From an alpha proteobacterium SCGC AAA536-G10 (lineage in GTDB: Bacteria; Pseudomonadota; Alphaproteobacteria; Puniceispirillales; Marisalimonadaceae), in the NCBI GenBank assembly GCA_000384615.1, contig ARQU01000003.1, positions 18,634 through 82,633 of the forward strand: a DNA stretch of 64,000 bases, in the 5' to 3' direction. Below are positions 39,682 through 48,467 of this stretch, piece after piece (within the stretch, counting starts at the first letter, position 1; each line of letters begins with the position of its first letter). Both the position numbers and the translations under genes were made by a program. The notes beneath the pieces were generated by a model. The model ran no database searches and was not told the DNA's origin. It saw only the letters and a program-made list of their open reading frames with translations.

Positions 39682-40110
39682 ATGGTTAAATTTATTATTC
39701 TTTGTTTTTTTTTAATTTTAAATGGTTGCTCATCTCTCAAAAAAGATGTTGTTGATTGTCCCAAAGTAACAGCACCCAAAAAGGCCGCAGAAGTTGTTGT
39801 TAAATCTGAAAATAAATTACCTGTTTACATTGGTTTTAGAGGTATAAAAACATATTGTACCAAAAATAATGATAACATTGAAATGGAAATTTCAGTTAAT
39901 ATCAGGGCTATTAGAAAAGACACTAAAATAGAAGATTTTGTTCCTGTGAATATTTCAATAGTTTCAACTGACTTGAACAATAAGGAATATGAGAGAGATA
40001 AATTTTCTTATTCACAGTTTTTATTGAAAGGTAGTAAAATAGTTGATAGAGCGACAATTTTCGATATAAGAATACCTAATGGCGGACAAGTTTATTTAGG
40101 GCTGAGATAA
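39682..40110 (+). CDS. Small lipoprotein of unknown function
   Basis: This 142-residue protein begins with a lipoprotein signal: a Lys, a hydrophobic core and the lipobox LNGC at residues 13-16, so it should be lipid-anchored. A short Lys/Ala/Val linker follows. The rest looks beta-rich, with one more Cys in IKTYCTKNN. The GFRGIKTYC and IRIPNGGQVYLGLR segments may be conserved but I do not recognise the family. It converges on atpF with no gap (stop at 40110, atpF ends at 40111). Confidence 0.72.
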   Translation: MVKFIILCFFLILNGCSSLKKDVVDCPKVTAPKKAAEVVVKSENKLPVYIGFRGIKTYCTKNNDNIEMEISVNIRAIRKDTKIEDFVPVNISIVSTDLNNKEYERDKFSYSQFLLKGSKIVDRATIFDIRIPNGGQVYLGLR

Positions 40111-40596
40111 TTAAACTAACAAGGAAGGTTTAATCTCATTAGATGATTTAGTTATTAAGTTTACGTTTTCTTTTTTATCAATATTAGATACTATATATAT
40201 TTTTGAAGATTCGATTATAACGTTCCCAGTTATTTTTTTTATATTCTTTATTGCATCAGTTTCTAACGCGATAATTTTTTGTTTAGCTTGCTCTTCTTTT
40301 CTTTTTATAATATGAGAAGATTTGGAATAGGCTTCATCTTGAATCTTTTTTGCTGTTTCTTTAGCTTCACGAATTATATTTTCGGCTTCTTCGGACACTT
40401 TTTTTTGGGTTTGTAGAGATTTTCTAAGCTCTTCTAAAGCTTCTTCTTTAAGAGATTTAGCTTCGTGTAATTCATTTTGAATTAACACGGATCTATTATC
40501 TAATATTGACACTATTGCTTTACTTGCTTTTTTCCAAATCAAGGCAATGAATATAATAAATGCTATTGCAACCCAAGCTGTTTCATCAAAGTACAC
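40111..40596 (-). CDS. atpF: ATP synthase F0 subunit b
   Basis: Subunit b forms half of the peripheral stalk linking F0 to F1. The 161-residue protein has one N-terminal membrane helix (about 5-25) and a long charged coiled coil with many Glu, Lys and Ala residues (about 35-130). It is one of two b-type subunits here; it follows b' by one base, as in phototrophic and other alphaproteobacteria. Assigning this copy as b and the upstream copy as b' follows the usual gene order. Confidence 0.9.
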   Translation of the reverse strand: MYFDETAWVAIAFIIFIALIWKKASKAIVSILDNRSVLIQNELHEAKSLKEEALEELRKSLQTQKKVSEEAENIIREAKETAKKIQDEAYSKSSHIIKRKEEQAKQKIIALETDAIKNIKKITGNVIIESSKIYIVSNIDKKENVNLITKSSNEIKPSLLV

Positions 40597-40597
40597 T

Positions 40598-41182
40598 TTA
40601 TTTCTCCATCAATATATTATTTGAAGCTAGCTTTATTGCTTTTTTAACATTGCTTTTATCATATTTTATATCTGTAAATTTTTTGACTACTTCAGCTGTT
40701 ATTTCTTCAGCAACATTAATTACGTCGTTAATAACAGCATTCTGTGTATCAATTATTTTCTTTTCTGCCTCTGAAACCTTCAATTCCAACTTTGCAGAGA
40801 TCTCTTTTTCTTTTTTTTCAATACTTTGTTTTGACTCTAATATAGCGTCAGAAATAATTTTTTGTGACTTTGATTTAATGTCTTCCTGACTTTTTATAAT
40901 TGATTGTTTAATTTTCTCAGCTTCTTGATTTGAAGTCTTAGCTTTAACTAAATTATTTTGTATGGAGGTTTCTCTAGAGTTTAAGATTGATTTTATATTT
41001 GGAGTTACTAAATATTTCATCAATATAAAACCAATTATAAGAGAAATAATTGACCAAAATATTAGAGATGGATAAGTGTTAAGATCTAATTGGGGAAGAC
41101 CTGTTTTTGCTTCTGAAGCCATAACAGTTCTAACACTCAAAATAAATGTTGATGTTAAAAACAATTTTGTAAAGTATAACAT
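40598..41182 (-). CDS. atpG: ATP synthase F0 subunit b'
   Basis: This second b-type stalk subunit has 194 residues. An N-terminal hydrophobic stretch (about 3-22) may be a signal-like segment. The membrane helix lies at about 38-60 (PSLIFWSIISLIIGFILMKYL), followed by a long coiled coil. It lies between atpE and atpF, the standard b' position. A prominent hairpin separates it from atpE. Confidence 0.9.
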   Translation of the reverse strand: MLYFTKLFLTSTFILSVRTVMASEAKTGLPQLDLNTYPSLIFWSIISLIIGFILMKYLVTPNIKSILNSRETSIQNNLVKAKTSNQEAEKIKQSIIKSQEDIKSKSQKIISDAILESKQSIEKKEKEISAKLELKVSEAEKKIIDTQNAVINDVINVAEEITAEVVKKFTDIKYDKSNVKKAIKLASNNILMEK

Positions 41183-41202
41183 TTTTTAAACTTTTAAACT
41201 AC

Positions 41203-41239
41203 GTTTTGCCTATAGTTTTTTGTGAGCTACAGGCAAAAC
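41203..41239 (-). promoter_or_regulatory. Intercistronic hairpin between atpE and atpF'
   Basis: On the minus-strand transcript, GTTTTGCCTGTAG and CTATAGGCAAAAC form a 13-base-pair stem with one G-U pair and an 11-base loop, just after the atpE stop. It is not followed by a T run, so it looks more like an mRNA processing or stability hairpin than a terminator. The G-U pair exists only in the sense transcript; the opposite strand would have an A-C mismatch. It may raise c-subunit output over b and b'. Confidence 0.75.
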
Positions 41240-41251
41240 AATTTTTATTAC

Positions 41252-41479
41252 TTAGAATGTAAATAACAACAAAAGTGCAATAACAAGCGCAAACAAAGCA
41301 ACGGCTTCAGTTAGAGCAAAACCGAGAATAGCTATGCCAAAAACTTCATTTTTTGCAGCTGGATTTCGACCAACAGCAGTAACTAAGGAAGCAAAGATAT
41401 TACCAATTCCCACTCCCACACCGGCCAGCGCTATAACAGCTAGACCTGCTCCTATTAATTTTGCGGCATCCATTTCCAT
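41252..41479 (-). CDS. atpE: ATP synthase F0 subunit c
   Basis: Subunit c forms the proton-driven rotor ring. The 75-residue protein is two hydrophobic helices joined by the polar loop [10 protein letters not shown]. The ion-carrying carboxylate is the Glu in [11 protein letters not shown]. The Gln and Ser/Thr pattern of sodium-type rings is not evident, so proton coupling is likely. AAGGAAA precedes the first ATG. It is followed by the intercistronic hairpin. Confidence 0.97.
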   Translation of the reverse strand: MEMDAAKLIGAGLAVIALAGVGVGIGNIFASLVTAVGRNPAAKNEVFGIAILGFALTEAVALFALVIALLLLFTF

Positions 41480-41518
41480 TTTATTTTCCTTTCGTTAATT
41501 ATATAATTTAGTCATGAA

Positions 41519-42262
41519 TTAATGTAAGTGTAGTGCATCATGGAGATACATACATGTTAGAATACTAAAGACATATGCTTGTAAAGCAGCTACTAGAAAT
41601 TCAAGCCCAGTTAATCCTATAACCGCCATCAATGGTAAAATTGCACCAACCTTAAAAAAACCACTCGCAGATCCCATCATTATTATAAGACCAGCAAACA
41701 CCTTCATCATAGTGTGTCCAGCTAACATATTGGCAAATAATCTGACTGATAGGCTAATAGGACGAATAAAGTAAGATATTATTTCTATTGGAATAAGCAA
41801 TGGCGCTAAACCAATAGGCACACCTGATGGGAAGAAAAATGTAAAAAATTTTAATCCATGTTTAAAAAGTGCGATAGTTGTAACTCCAATAAATATGATA
41901 ACGGCTAATGTAAAAGTGACTGCTATTTGTGAAGTAAAGGTATAACTGTAGGGGATCATACCAAGTAAATTACCAAATAAAATAAACATAAAAAGAGTAA
42001 ATATAAATGGAAAATAAGCTTGACTACCCTTACCAGCGTTCTCTTTAACCATATTAGCTACAAATTCATATGACATTTCTACTATAGACTGAAGTCTATT
42101 AGGTACGAGAGCTTGTTTTCTTGCTCCCATATATAAAAACCCAGCAGAACCCAGAATAGATAAGATCATAAATAATGATGCATTAGTGAAAGAAATATCT
42201 ATGCCCATAATGTTTAATTCATATAAAACTTTTATTGTAAATTGCTCGACAGGTGAATTCAT
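41519..42262 (-). CDS. atpB: ATP synthase F0 subunit a
   Basis: Subunit a provides the two proton half-channels next to the c ring. The 247-residue membrane protein has the essential Arg in ISLSVRLFANMLAGHTM and the C-terminal GLEFLVAALQAYVFSIL helix, both hallmarks. It lies between atpI (21-base gap) and atpE (39-base gap) in the leftward F0 operon. The F1 genes are not in this window, consistent with the split arrangement in alphaproteobacteria. Confidence 0.97.
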   Translation of the reverse strand: MNSPVEQFTIKVLYELNIMGIDISFTNASLFMILSILGSAGFLYMGARKQALVPNRLQSIVEMSYEFVANMVKENAGKGSQAYFPFIFTLFMFILFGNLLGMIPYSYTFTSQIAVTFTLAVIIFIGVTTIALFKHGLKFFTFFFPSGVPIGLAPLLIPIEIISYFIRPISLSVRLFANMLAGHTMMKVFAGLIIMMGSASGFFKVGAILPLMAVIGLTGLEFLVAALQAYVFSILTCMYLHDALHLH

Positions 42263-42283
42263 TATTTTTTTCTATATTAAATG

Positions 42284-42583
42284 TTAAAAGTATCCAATTT
42301 TGAGGCCTTTTCCAGTTACCACTCTCCAAAGATTTAATATACCAGCTGCCCCACCTAGCAAAAAGAATAAGATTAGAAACCAAGGATTTGTGTTTAACCA
42401 CTTATCTAACGTCCAACCTATTCCTGCACCAACCAATAATCCAGCTAGTAGTTCAGTAGCAACTCTAGAAAAAGTATTAACTAAAGTTTTGTTATTGTTA
42501 TTAACTTCGTTTTTATTCCCTTTTTTTGCTAAAGCATTATCTATTCTTGAATTCAAGTTTTCTTCTTTTTTAAATGAGCTCAT
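42284..42583 (-). CDS. atpI: ATP synthase-associated protein AtpI
   Basis: AtpI is a small membrane protein that helps c-ring assembly or Mg uptake for the ATP synthase. The frame is open from 42646, but I choose the ATG at 42581-42583 (MSSFKKEENL), which has GAAAG 6 bases upstream and gives 99 residues, the usual size. It has a charged N-terminus, two helices (about 45-62 and 70-88) and the ELLAGLLVGAGIGWTLDKW family motif. It opens the F0 operon. Confidence 0.88.
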   Translation of the reverse strand: MSSFKKEENLNSRIDNALAKKGNKNEVNNNNKTLVNTFSRVATELLAGLLVGAGIGWTLDKWLNTNPWFLILFFLLGGAAGILNLWRVVTGKGLKIGYF

Positions 42584-42673
42584 AACATACTTTCGCATAC
42601 ACCATATAAGCGTGCTTAAATTATTTTGACCAAGCAAATAAGTCAAGAGTTTACTTGAAAAAAATTTATTTTT

Positions 42674-45600
42674 TTAAGCAATGTCCCTTATTCTATTAGC
42701 TTCTTCTAAATTAACAGATACTAACCTACTGATTCCCTTTTGTTCCATTGTAACTCCAAATAGTCTATCCATTTTAGCCATTGTAAGTCTATGATGTGTT
42801 ACAACCATAAAATAAGTGTTTGTCTCTGCAACTATTTTATTAAGTAAATTGCAAAATCTTCCTACATTTGTGTCATCTAGTGGTGCATCTACCTCGTCTA
42901 AAATACAAATAGGTGCAGGATTACACAAAAATACTGAAAAAATCAAAGAGATTGCCGTTAAGGCTTGTTCTCCTCCTGATAAAAGTGAAAGAAGTTGCAT
43001 TTTCTTTCCAGGTGGACTTGCTAAAACTTCTAAACCTGCTTTAAGAGGATCTTCACTTCCAACTAATTTTAATTCAGCGTCTCCACCTCCGAAGAGTTTT
43101 TGAAAGAGATTTTTAAAATTTTTGTTAACATCATTAAAGCTATCTTTTAATCTCTGCCTTCCTTCCTTATTAAGTTCAAAAATTCCAGTTCTAAGTTTTT
43201 CTATTGCTAATTCTAGATCAATTCTTTCAGATGACATGGTCTCAATTTTTTCTTTCATCTTTTTCATTTCTTCTTCTGCACGCAAATTTACGGCACCTAG
43301 TGATTCCCTTTCATTTATAAGACGTTGAACAGTTTTTTCTAATAACTGAATAGAAACGTTTAAATTATTTTTTTCATTAAAACCGACAATTTCAAGCAAT
43401 TTATCTGTGTTTATTCTTAGCTTTTCAAAAACTCTAGCCTCAATGTTCTGTATTTTGGTTCTAGCAAGATTCAGCGAGGCCTCTATTTTTATCATTTCTT
43501 CACGAAAGGATGAAACTTTTTGTTCTGCTTCCCTTTCTAATTTTTCTATATTATGAAGATTAGTTTCAGTATGTACTAATTTATCAGAGGCAATATTCTT
43601 GTCTTGAACAGCCTTATCAATTTGTTTGTTGAGATCTTCTTCTCTCTTTTCAAAATCATCTGGTAGGCTTGTCAATCTCTTTTGATCATCTTTTAACTTT
43701 TTCAATCTATCTTGCAAAGACATCAATCTCATGGACGCTTCATTTTCTCTTTTTTTCCAATTCTCACTTTGATTATTGATCTGAATTAGGTTTCTTGCTT
43801 GAAAAATTTCATGTGTCTTTATTTGTTGTTCTGATGCCATTGCGTCAGCTAATTCATTTCTACATTGATCGGCTATATTTCTTATTTTCAGTTCATCAGC
43901 TAATAATGATGGTAAATTAATAGAATTATTTAATTGATTTTTAAGTCCAACTAACTCTTTTTGAGATATTTTTGTTATATCTAGATGCTCTTTTAATAAA
44001 ACTTTAGATGAAAGAAGTTTTGCATCTAATTTTGAGTTAGTTAATTCTAATGTATTTGAATTTTTAATTATTTCTGATATTTGCGATTCTAACTCAACAA
44101 TATCACGTTTACATTTATCTATACCTAATTGATTTTCATCAATTTTACTTTCAATAATTTTTTGTTCTTTTTTTAGAGCAGGTAATTTATTTTGAAGTAA
44201 TCTTAACTTTGCAATTTGTTGAAGTCTTTCGGAATAGCTGTTTTGTACACCTTGAGGTTGTACAAAACCGTCCCATCTCCATAAACCACCTTTGGAAGTC
44301 GTAAGCGCTTGCCCAAATAACAAATCTTTCTGAAGATCATAAGCAGTTTCTTCATCTTTAACTATACCTACGCCAATCAGAGCAATATCTAAAATTGAAT
44401 TTTTTTTGATTTCTGAAATTATAGGTATTGCGCCTTTGGGTAATTCTGAGCTGAATTTAGTTTTTAAATCATTTCTCCAATATGTATTCTTAAGAAAATG
44501 ATTTTGATCGGAATGAATTGGTGCTAATAAGGTTTCACCTAAAACGGATCCTATTGCTATTTCAAGATTACCAATATTATTTATGCTTTTTTCTAGTGAG
44601 TTTTTATTTAAAGTATCATCACCTAATATCGAAGAAAGAGAATTTAATTCTGCGTTAATTACATTAAAATTTTGGTCAGTATTATTCTTTTGATCACTAA
44701 GTTTAACTTCTTTTTCTTCTAATTTTATTAATTCTTGTTTAATAGACACTAAATTTTGATTTTTATTTCTTAATATTTGTTTTAATTTACTTAATTGCTG
44801 ATTATTCTTTTTAAGAAGTTGTTCATCTTCCTTTGAGTTAAATACAGATATTTGAAATTCAGAATTTTTAATCTTATCTGTTAGAACAGATATACGCTTT
44901 TCAAGATCTGATTTATAAGATTTAATTGAATATATTTCTGAAGTTATAGTGGAAAGTTTTGTATTTGCTTGTTCTGTTTTAGCCTTTAGATCTTTTACTA
45001 GCTTCAAGGCGTCAGTTTTCTTAGTCAAAAAATTTGTTGACTCAGATTTTAACTTTTCTTCTTCTGTAAATAGGCTCAACAATGTTTTCTTTGCGTCTTG
45101 TTTAATTTCAACTTCTCTTTGGATGTCTGTTTCTATTTGGGAAATTTGATTTAAGATATTGTTTAAAGTTGTTTTTGTAGAGGATTTCTCTTCTTCTAAT
45201 CTAATTTTTGTTATATTAAGAGATTGTAAAACTGTTATTTTTTTGGTTTCTAATTTTTTAAACTCAGGTAATTGATCTAAAATTTCTTGTTTTGCTTTAG
45301 TGTGTTTCGATACATTAATTTGTTCTTTATTTACATTTCCTTTGGCTATATCTAAATGTTTTTTAAAATCATTAAACTCATTTTCTGCCGTATTTAAGAG
45401 TGTTAAAAACAAAGTTGCCTCAGCTTTTCTTAGTCTGTCACCTACTGATCTATATCTAGCAGCCTTTCTTCCTTGTTTTTCTAATTCTATAAGCTGATCT
45501 TGATAAGTTTGCTCAATGTCCATTAATCTATTTAGATTTTCATTAGCTCCATTTAGTTTTAGTTCAGCCTCATGTCTTCTGTTATGTAATCCCTTTATAT

Positions 45601-46105
45601 TTGCTGCTTCTTCAAGAATTATTCTTCTATCTTCAGAGGTTGCATCTATTATTTGTGCTATTCTACCTTGACTAACTATCCCTGACGAACGTGCACCGGT
45701 TCCATTATCAGCAAAAATTAATTGTATATCTCTTGCTCTAACTTGTTTTGAATTAACCCTATAGATTGATCCCTTTTCTCTTTCAATTTTTCTCGAAATT
45801 TCAATTTCTTCAAGGTGGTTAAAATTTGCTGGAGCTTTTCGCTCTGAATTGTCTAATTTAATAGATACTTCTGCAAAGTTTCTAGCAGGTCTCTCACTTG
45901 TACCTGCAAAAATAATATCATCCATTTCATCGCCACGCATTTGACGTGCAGAATTCTCGCCCATAACCCATTTTACCGCTTCAACAATGTTTGACTTCCC
46001 ACAACCATTAGGACCTACAACCCCAGTCAAGCCATCGTTAATCAGTATTTCAGTTGGTTCTAAGAAAGATTTGAACCCAGAAATCCTAACAGATTTGAAC
46101 TTCAT
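42674..46105 (-). CDS. smc: Chromosome segregation protein SMC
   Basis: SMC is the ATPase of the condensin-like complex that compacts and segregates chromosomes. The 1143-residue protein has Walker A GPNGCGKS (31-38), two long coiled coils around a hinge (near 500-640), and the C-terminal LLSGGEQALTAI signature and ILDEVDAPLDD Walker B. Partner genes scpA and scpB are not in the window. It lies 20 bases after the dsbA-like gene in the leftward direction, a typical alphaproteobacterial arrangement. Confidence 0.97.
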   Translation of the reverse strand: MKFKSVRISGFKSFLEPTEILINDGLTGVVGPNGCGKSNIVEAVKWVMGENSARQMRGDEMDDIIFAGTSERPARNFAEVSIKLDNSERKAPANFNHLEEIEISRKIEREKGSIYRVNSKQVRARDIQLIFADNGTGARSSGIVSQGRIAQIIDATSEDRRIILEEAANIKGLHNRRHEAELKLNGANENLNRLMDIEQTYQDQLIELEKQGRKAARYRSVGDRLRKAEATLFLTLLNTAENEFNDFKKHLDIAKGNVNKEQINVSKHTKAKQEILDQLPEFKKLETKKITVLQSLNITKIRLEEEKSSTKTTLNNILNQISQIETDIQREVEIKQDAKKTLLSLFTEEEKLKSESTNFLTKKTDALKLVKDLKAKTEQANTKLSTITSEIYSIKSYKSDLEKRISVLTDKIKNSEFQISVFNSKEDEQLLKKNNQQLSKLKQILRNKNQNLVSIKQELIKLEEKEVKLSDQKNNTDQNFNVINAELNSLSSILGDDTLNKNSLEKSINNIGNLEIAIGSVLGETLLAPIHSDQNHFLKNTYWRNDLKTKFSSELPKGAIPIISEIKKNSILDIALIGVGIVKDEETAYDLQKDLLFGQALTTSKGGLWRWDGFVQPQGVQNSYSERLQQIAKLRLLQNKLPALKKEQKIIESKIDENQLGIDKCKRDIVELESQISEIIKNSNTLELTNSKLDAKLLSSKVLLKEHLDITKISQKELVGLKNQLNNSINLPSLLADELKIRNIADQCRNELADAMASEQQIKTHEIFQARNLIQINNQSENWKKRENEASMRLMSLQDRLKKLKDDQKRLTSLPDDFEKREEDLNKQIDKAVQDKNIASDKLVHTETNLHNIEKLEREAEQKVSSFREEMIKIEASLNLARTKIQNIEARVFEKLRINTDKLLEIVGFNEKNNLNVSIQLLEKTVQRLINERESLGAVNLRAEEEMKKMKEKIETMSSERIDLELAIEKLRTGIFELNKEGRQRLKDSFNDVNKNFKNLFQKLFGGGDAELKLVGSEDPLKAGLEVLASPPGKKMQLLSLLSGGEQALTAISLIFSVFLCNPAPICILDEVDAPLDDTNVGRFCNLLNKIVAETNTYFMVVTHHRLTMAKMDRLFGVTMEQKGISRLVSVNLEEANRIRDIA

Positions 46106-46125
46106 TAATTATCCTTTATATAATA

Positions 46126-46764
46126 TTAAGAATTCTTTGCTTTAATTAAAGTTAAAAGCTCTTTTTCAAACTCTTTAAAAGACAAAGCGCCTGAAATTTT
46201 ATGATTATTATTTATAATAAATGTCGGTGTGGACTCTATATTAAAATTTTTCGACTCCTTTTCCATTTTATTAATAATTTCTTGCATAAGCGGAATATTA
46301 TTTAGAATTTCATCAAATTGTTTTGAAGAAACTCCAAAAAATTTTGCTATAGAACGTAATTCATCAAGAGGCTTTTTTGAATATGCCCACTGCTTTTGTT
46401 TTTTTAATAATATGCTTATAGCTTCCAAATATGCGTCCTCAGTTGGAAGTGTTCGGGCTAAGGTGGCAGCGATAATAGCAAGCCTATCAAGAGGATAGTC
46501 AATAAACTCTAATTGAACTTTACCAGTATCAATGTATCGCTCCTTGAGTTGAGGTAAAGTCTTAAGATGAAAATTTGCGCAGTGACCACAGGTTAGAGAA
46601 AAATATTCCTTAATTTTAATCGGTGCATTTTTTGAACCCATAAAGTGTTTACGCATATTGTCACTTAATAGGTCTTGATTTGAATAACTATATTTAGGGA
46701 AAATACTTACAGCCAATAAACTTAATAATGTATTTCTTCTATTTACTATAATTTGTTTTTTCAA
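46126..46764 (-). CDS. DsbA-family periplasmic thiol oxidoreductase
   Basis: This 212-residue thioredoxin-fold protein has a signal sequence (about 1-28, with NRRNTLLSL resembling a weak Tat motif) and the active-site CGHC in FSLTCGHCANFH. The C-terminal STPTFIINN carries the cis-Pro loop. An insertion of helices between them is DsbA-like. It probably oxidises or isomerises disulfides in the periplasm. Position between dciA and smc is conserved in alphaproteobacteria. Confidence 0.92.
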   Translation of the reverse strand: MKKQIIVNRRNTLLSLLAVSIFPKYSYSNQDLLSDNMRKHFMGSKNAPIKIKEYFSLTCGHCANFHLKTLPQLKERYIDTGKVQLEFIDYPLDRLAIIAATLARTLPTEDAYLEAISILLKKQKQWAYSKKPLDELRSIAKFFGVSSKQFDEILNNIPLMQEIINKMEKESKNFNIESTPTFIINNNHKISGALSFKEFEKELLTLIKAKNS

Positions 46765-46843
46765 AATCTTTACCTTTTAACATTTTATTTATTAATATTC
46801 TTATACACTAAATCAACTTATTAAATAATAGATATTTAAAATA

Positions 46844-47287
46844 TCAGAGCATTTTTTTTCGGGAAATTTCGAATCTTTGCATTGCTAATTTTAGTTCTCC
46901 ATCAGGCAAAATGTTAGAAATTAAGTCTGGGTCATTAGTAAAAACTTTTTGTTGAAAAAAGTTTTTTTCTATTTTTTTAATATATCCAAGTTCAGTCTGT
47001 ATTATTTTGATTTTTGTTATAGCCTTATAACCAAATCTTGAGTTTATTTGATTTAACAAAAATGGAATAGCGTGTTGAATTTCTGGTCCAAAACCATTTT
47101 GGACCTTTATAGTAATTTGGCCATCAGTATTTTTGTTTCTATTAAACTTAATTTTATCAGGAATTGTAATATTAGAATAATGTTCTGCTATATAATTCCA
47201 ATTTAGTAAAATATGTGTTTGAACGGCACCAAGTCTGCTTAACTTTTTTTCAACAATATTTTCTGTAATTTTTACTAATGACTTCAT
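46844..47287 (-). CDS. dciA: DUF721 protein, DciA-like helicase loader
   Basis: DciA proteins (DUF721) help load the replicative helicase DnaB in bacteria lacking DnaC. The frame is open to a GTG at 47299, but the ATG at 47285-47287 (MKSLVKITEN) is a more likely start and gives 147 residues. The N-terminal half matches the DUF721 layout, with LLNWNYIAEHYSNITIPDKI. The C-terminal half is a low-complexity Lys-rich tail. Neighbours mutY and dsbA are conserved for this family. Confidence 0.85.
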   Translation of the reverse strand: MKSLVKITENIVEKKLSRLGAVQTHILLNWNYIAEHYSNITIPDKIKFNRNKNTDGQITIKVQNGFGPEIQHAIPFLLNQINSRFGYKAITKIKIIQTELGYIKKIEKNFFQQKVFTNDPDLISNILPDGELKLAMQRFEISRKKML

Positions 47288-47353
47288 ATTATAAATCACA
47301 ATTTTTTTAAAAGAATATTTTTAACAGATATCATAATATATATATATAAAACC

Positions 47354-48466
47354 ATGAATAAGACAAAAAAAAATAATTACAAAAGTTTTTCTAATTTATT
47401 ATTGAATTGGTATGACAAAAATAGAAGAAATTTGCCCTGGAGAGCTTTATCTGGGGAGTTGCCCAATCCTTACTTTGTGTATTTATCAGAAATTATGTTG
47501 CAGCAAACAGTAGTGTCAACAGTTATTCCTTATTTTTTAAATTTTGTAAAAAAATGGACTACTATTGATCAACTGGCTAAAGCAGATTTTCAAGAAGTAT
47601 CCTCTTATTGGGCAGGTTTAGGTTATTACAGTAGGGCAAAAAATCTTCATGAGACAGCAAAAATAATTTCTAATGATTATAATTCGATTATTCCTTGTGA
47701 CAAAAGCAAATTATTATCCTTGCCAGGGATTGGCAACTACACTGCATCAGCTATAATGGCAATTGCTTTTGATATTAAATCAAATGTTATTGATGGCAAT
47801 GTCGAAAGGATATTTTCTAGATTATATGCCGTTGATGAGCCATTAGAAAAATCAAAAAAAAATATTGAAGAAATCTCAGAAAGGTATTTGCCAAATCAAA
47901 GATATGGAGATTATGCGCAAGCACTAATGGATTTAGGATCATTAATTTGTATACCTAAGTCTCCCAGGTGTTCTTCTTGTCCTTTGATTAGTTTTTGTAA
48001 AGTAGGTGGAACTGCTAATGCTAAAATATATCCTAAACGACTACCAAAAAAAATTAAAAATAATAGATATGGTTTATTTTTTTGTTTAATTAATCAGCAC
48101 GGTGATATTCTAATGACTAAAAATAATAATAAAGGATTATTATCAAATATGGATGTAATTCCGTCCATAGGTTGGCTAAAAGAAGATAAGAATTATTTCT
48201 CAAAATCACCTAATTTTATAACAAAAAAAGATTCTTTGTTTGATCTTGATTGGAATATTCTTGAAAAAAAAATAATACATGTATTTACACATTTTAAGTT
48301 AAACTGTTCAATAGCAATAGCTTACATTGATAATAATGACATTTTGAAAGATCAATCAGTTAAGAAATCCTATAGGTTTATTGATAGTCAAAATTTAAAA
48401 AAATTAGCAATACCAAGTTTAATTAAGAAGATTATAAAATATCTTGAAGACGAAAATTTATTTTAA
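47354..48466 (+). CDS. mutY: Adenine DNA glycosylase
   Basis: MutY removes adenine mispaired with 8-oxoguanine. The 370-residue protein has the catalytic Glu in SEIMLQQTVVSTV, the helix-hairpin-helix LPGIGNYTASAI, the catalytic Asp in VIDGNVERIFSR, and the iron-sulfur loop CIPKSPRCSSCPLISFC (C-X6-C-X2-C-X5-C). A C-terminal NUDIX-like domain reads 8-oxoG. A run of alternating AT (47336-47348) lies just before the start. Confidence 0.97.
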   Translation: MNKTKKNNYKSFSNLLLNWYDKNRRNLPWRALSGELPNPYFVYLSEIMLQQTVVSTVIPYFLNFVKKWTTIDQLAKADFQEVSSYWAGLGYYSRAKNLHETAKIISNDYNSIIPCDKSKLLSLPGIGNYTASAIMAIAFDIKSNVIDGNVERIFSRLYAVDEPLEKSKKNIEEISERYLPNQRYGDYAQALMDLGSLICIPKSPRCSSCPLISFCKVGGTANAKIYPKRLPKKIKNNRYGLFFCLINQHGDILMTKNNNKGLLSNMDVIPSIGWLKEDKNYFSKSPNFITKKDSLFDLDWNILEKKIIHVFTHFKLNCSIAIAYIDNNDILKDQSVKKSYRFIDSQNLKKLAIPSLIKKIIKYLEDENLF

Positions 48467-48467
48467 A

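Noticed and set aside
42816..43103. Antisense frame in the smc ATPase end
   Set aside because: It mirrors the conserved signature and Walker B region; it is a codon-bias shadow without a ribosome binding site.
47336..47348. Alternating AT run before mutY as a contingency repeat
   Set aside because: Thirteen bases of AT alternation is expected by chance in sequence this AT-rich, and it more simply supplies a -10 element.
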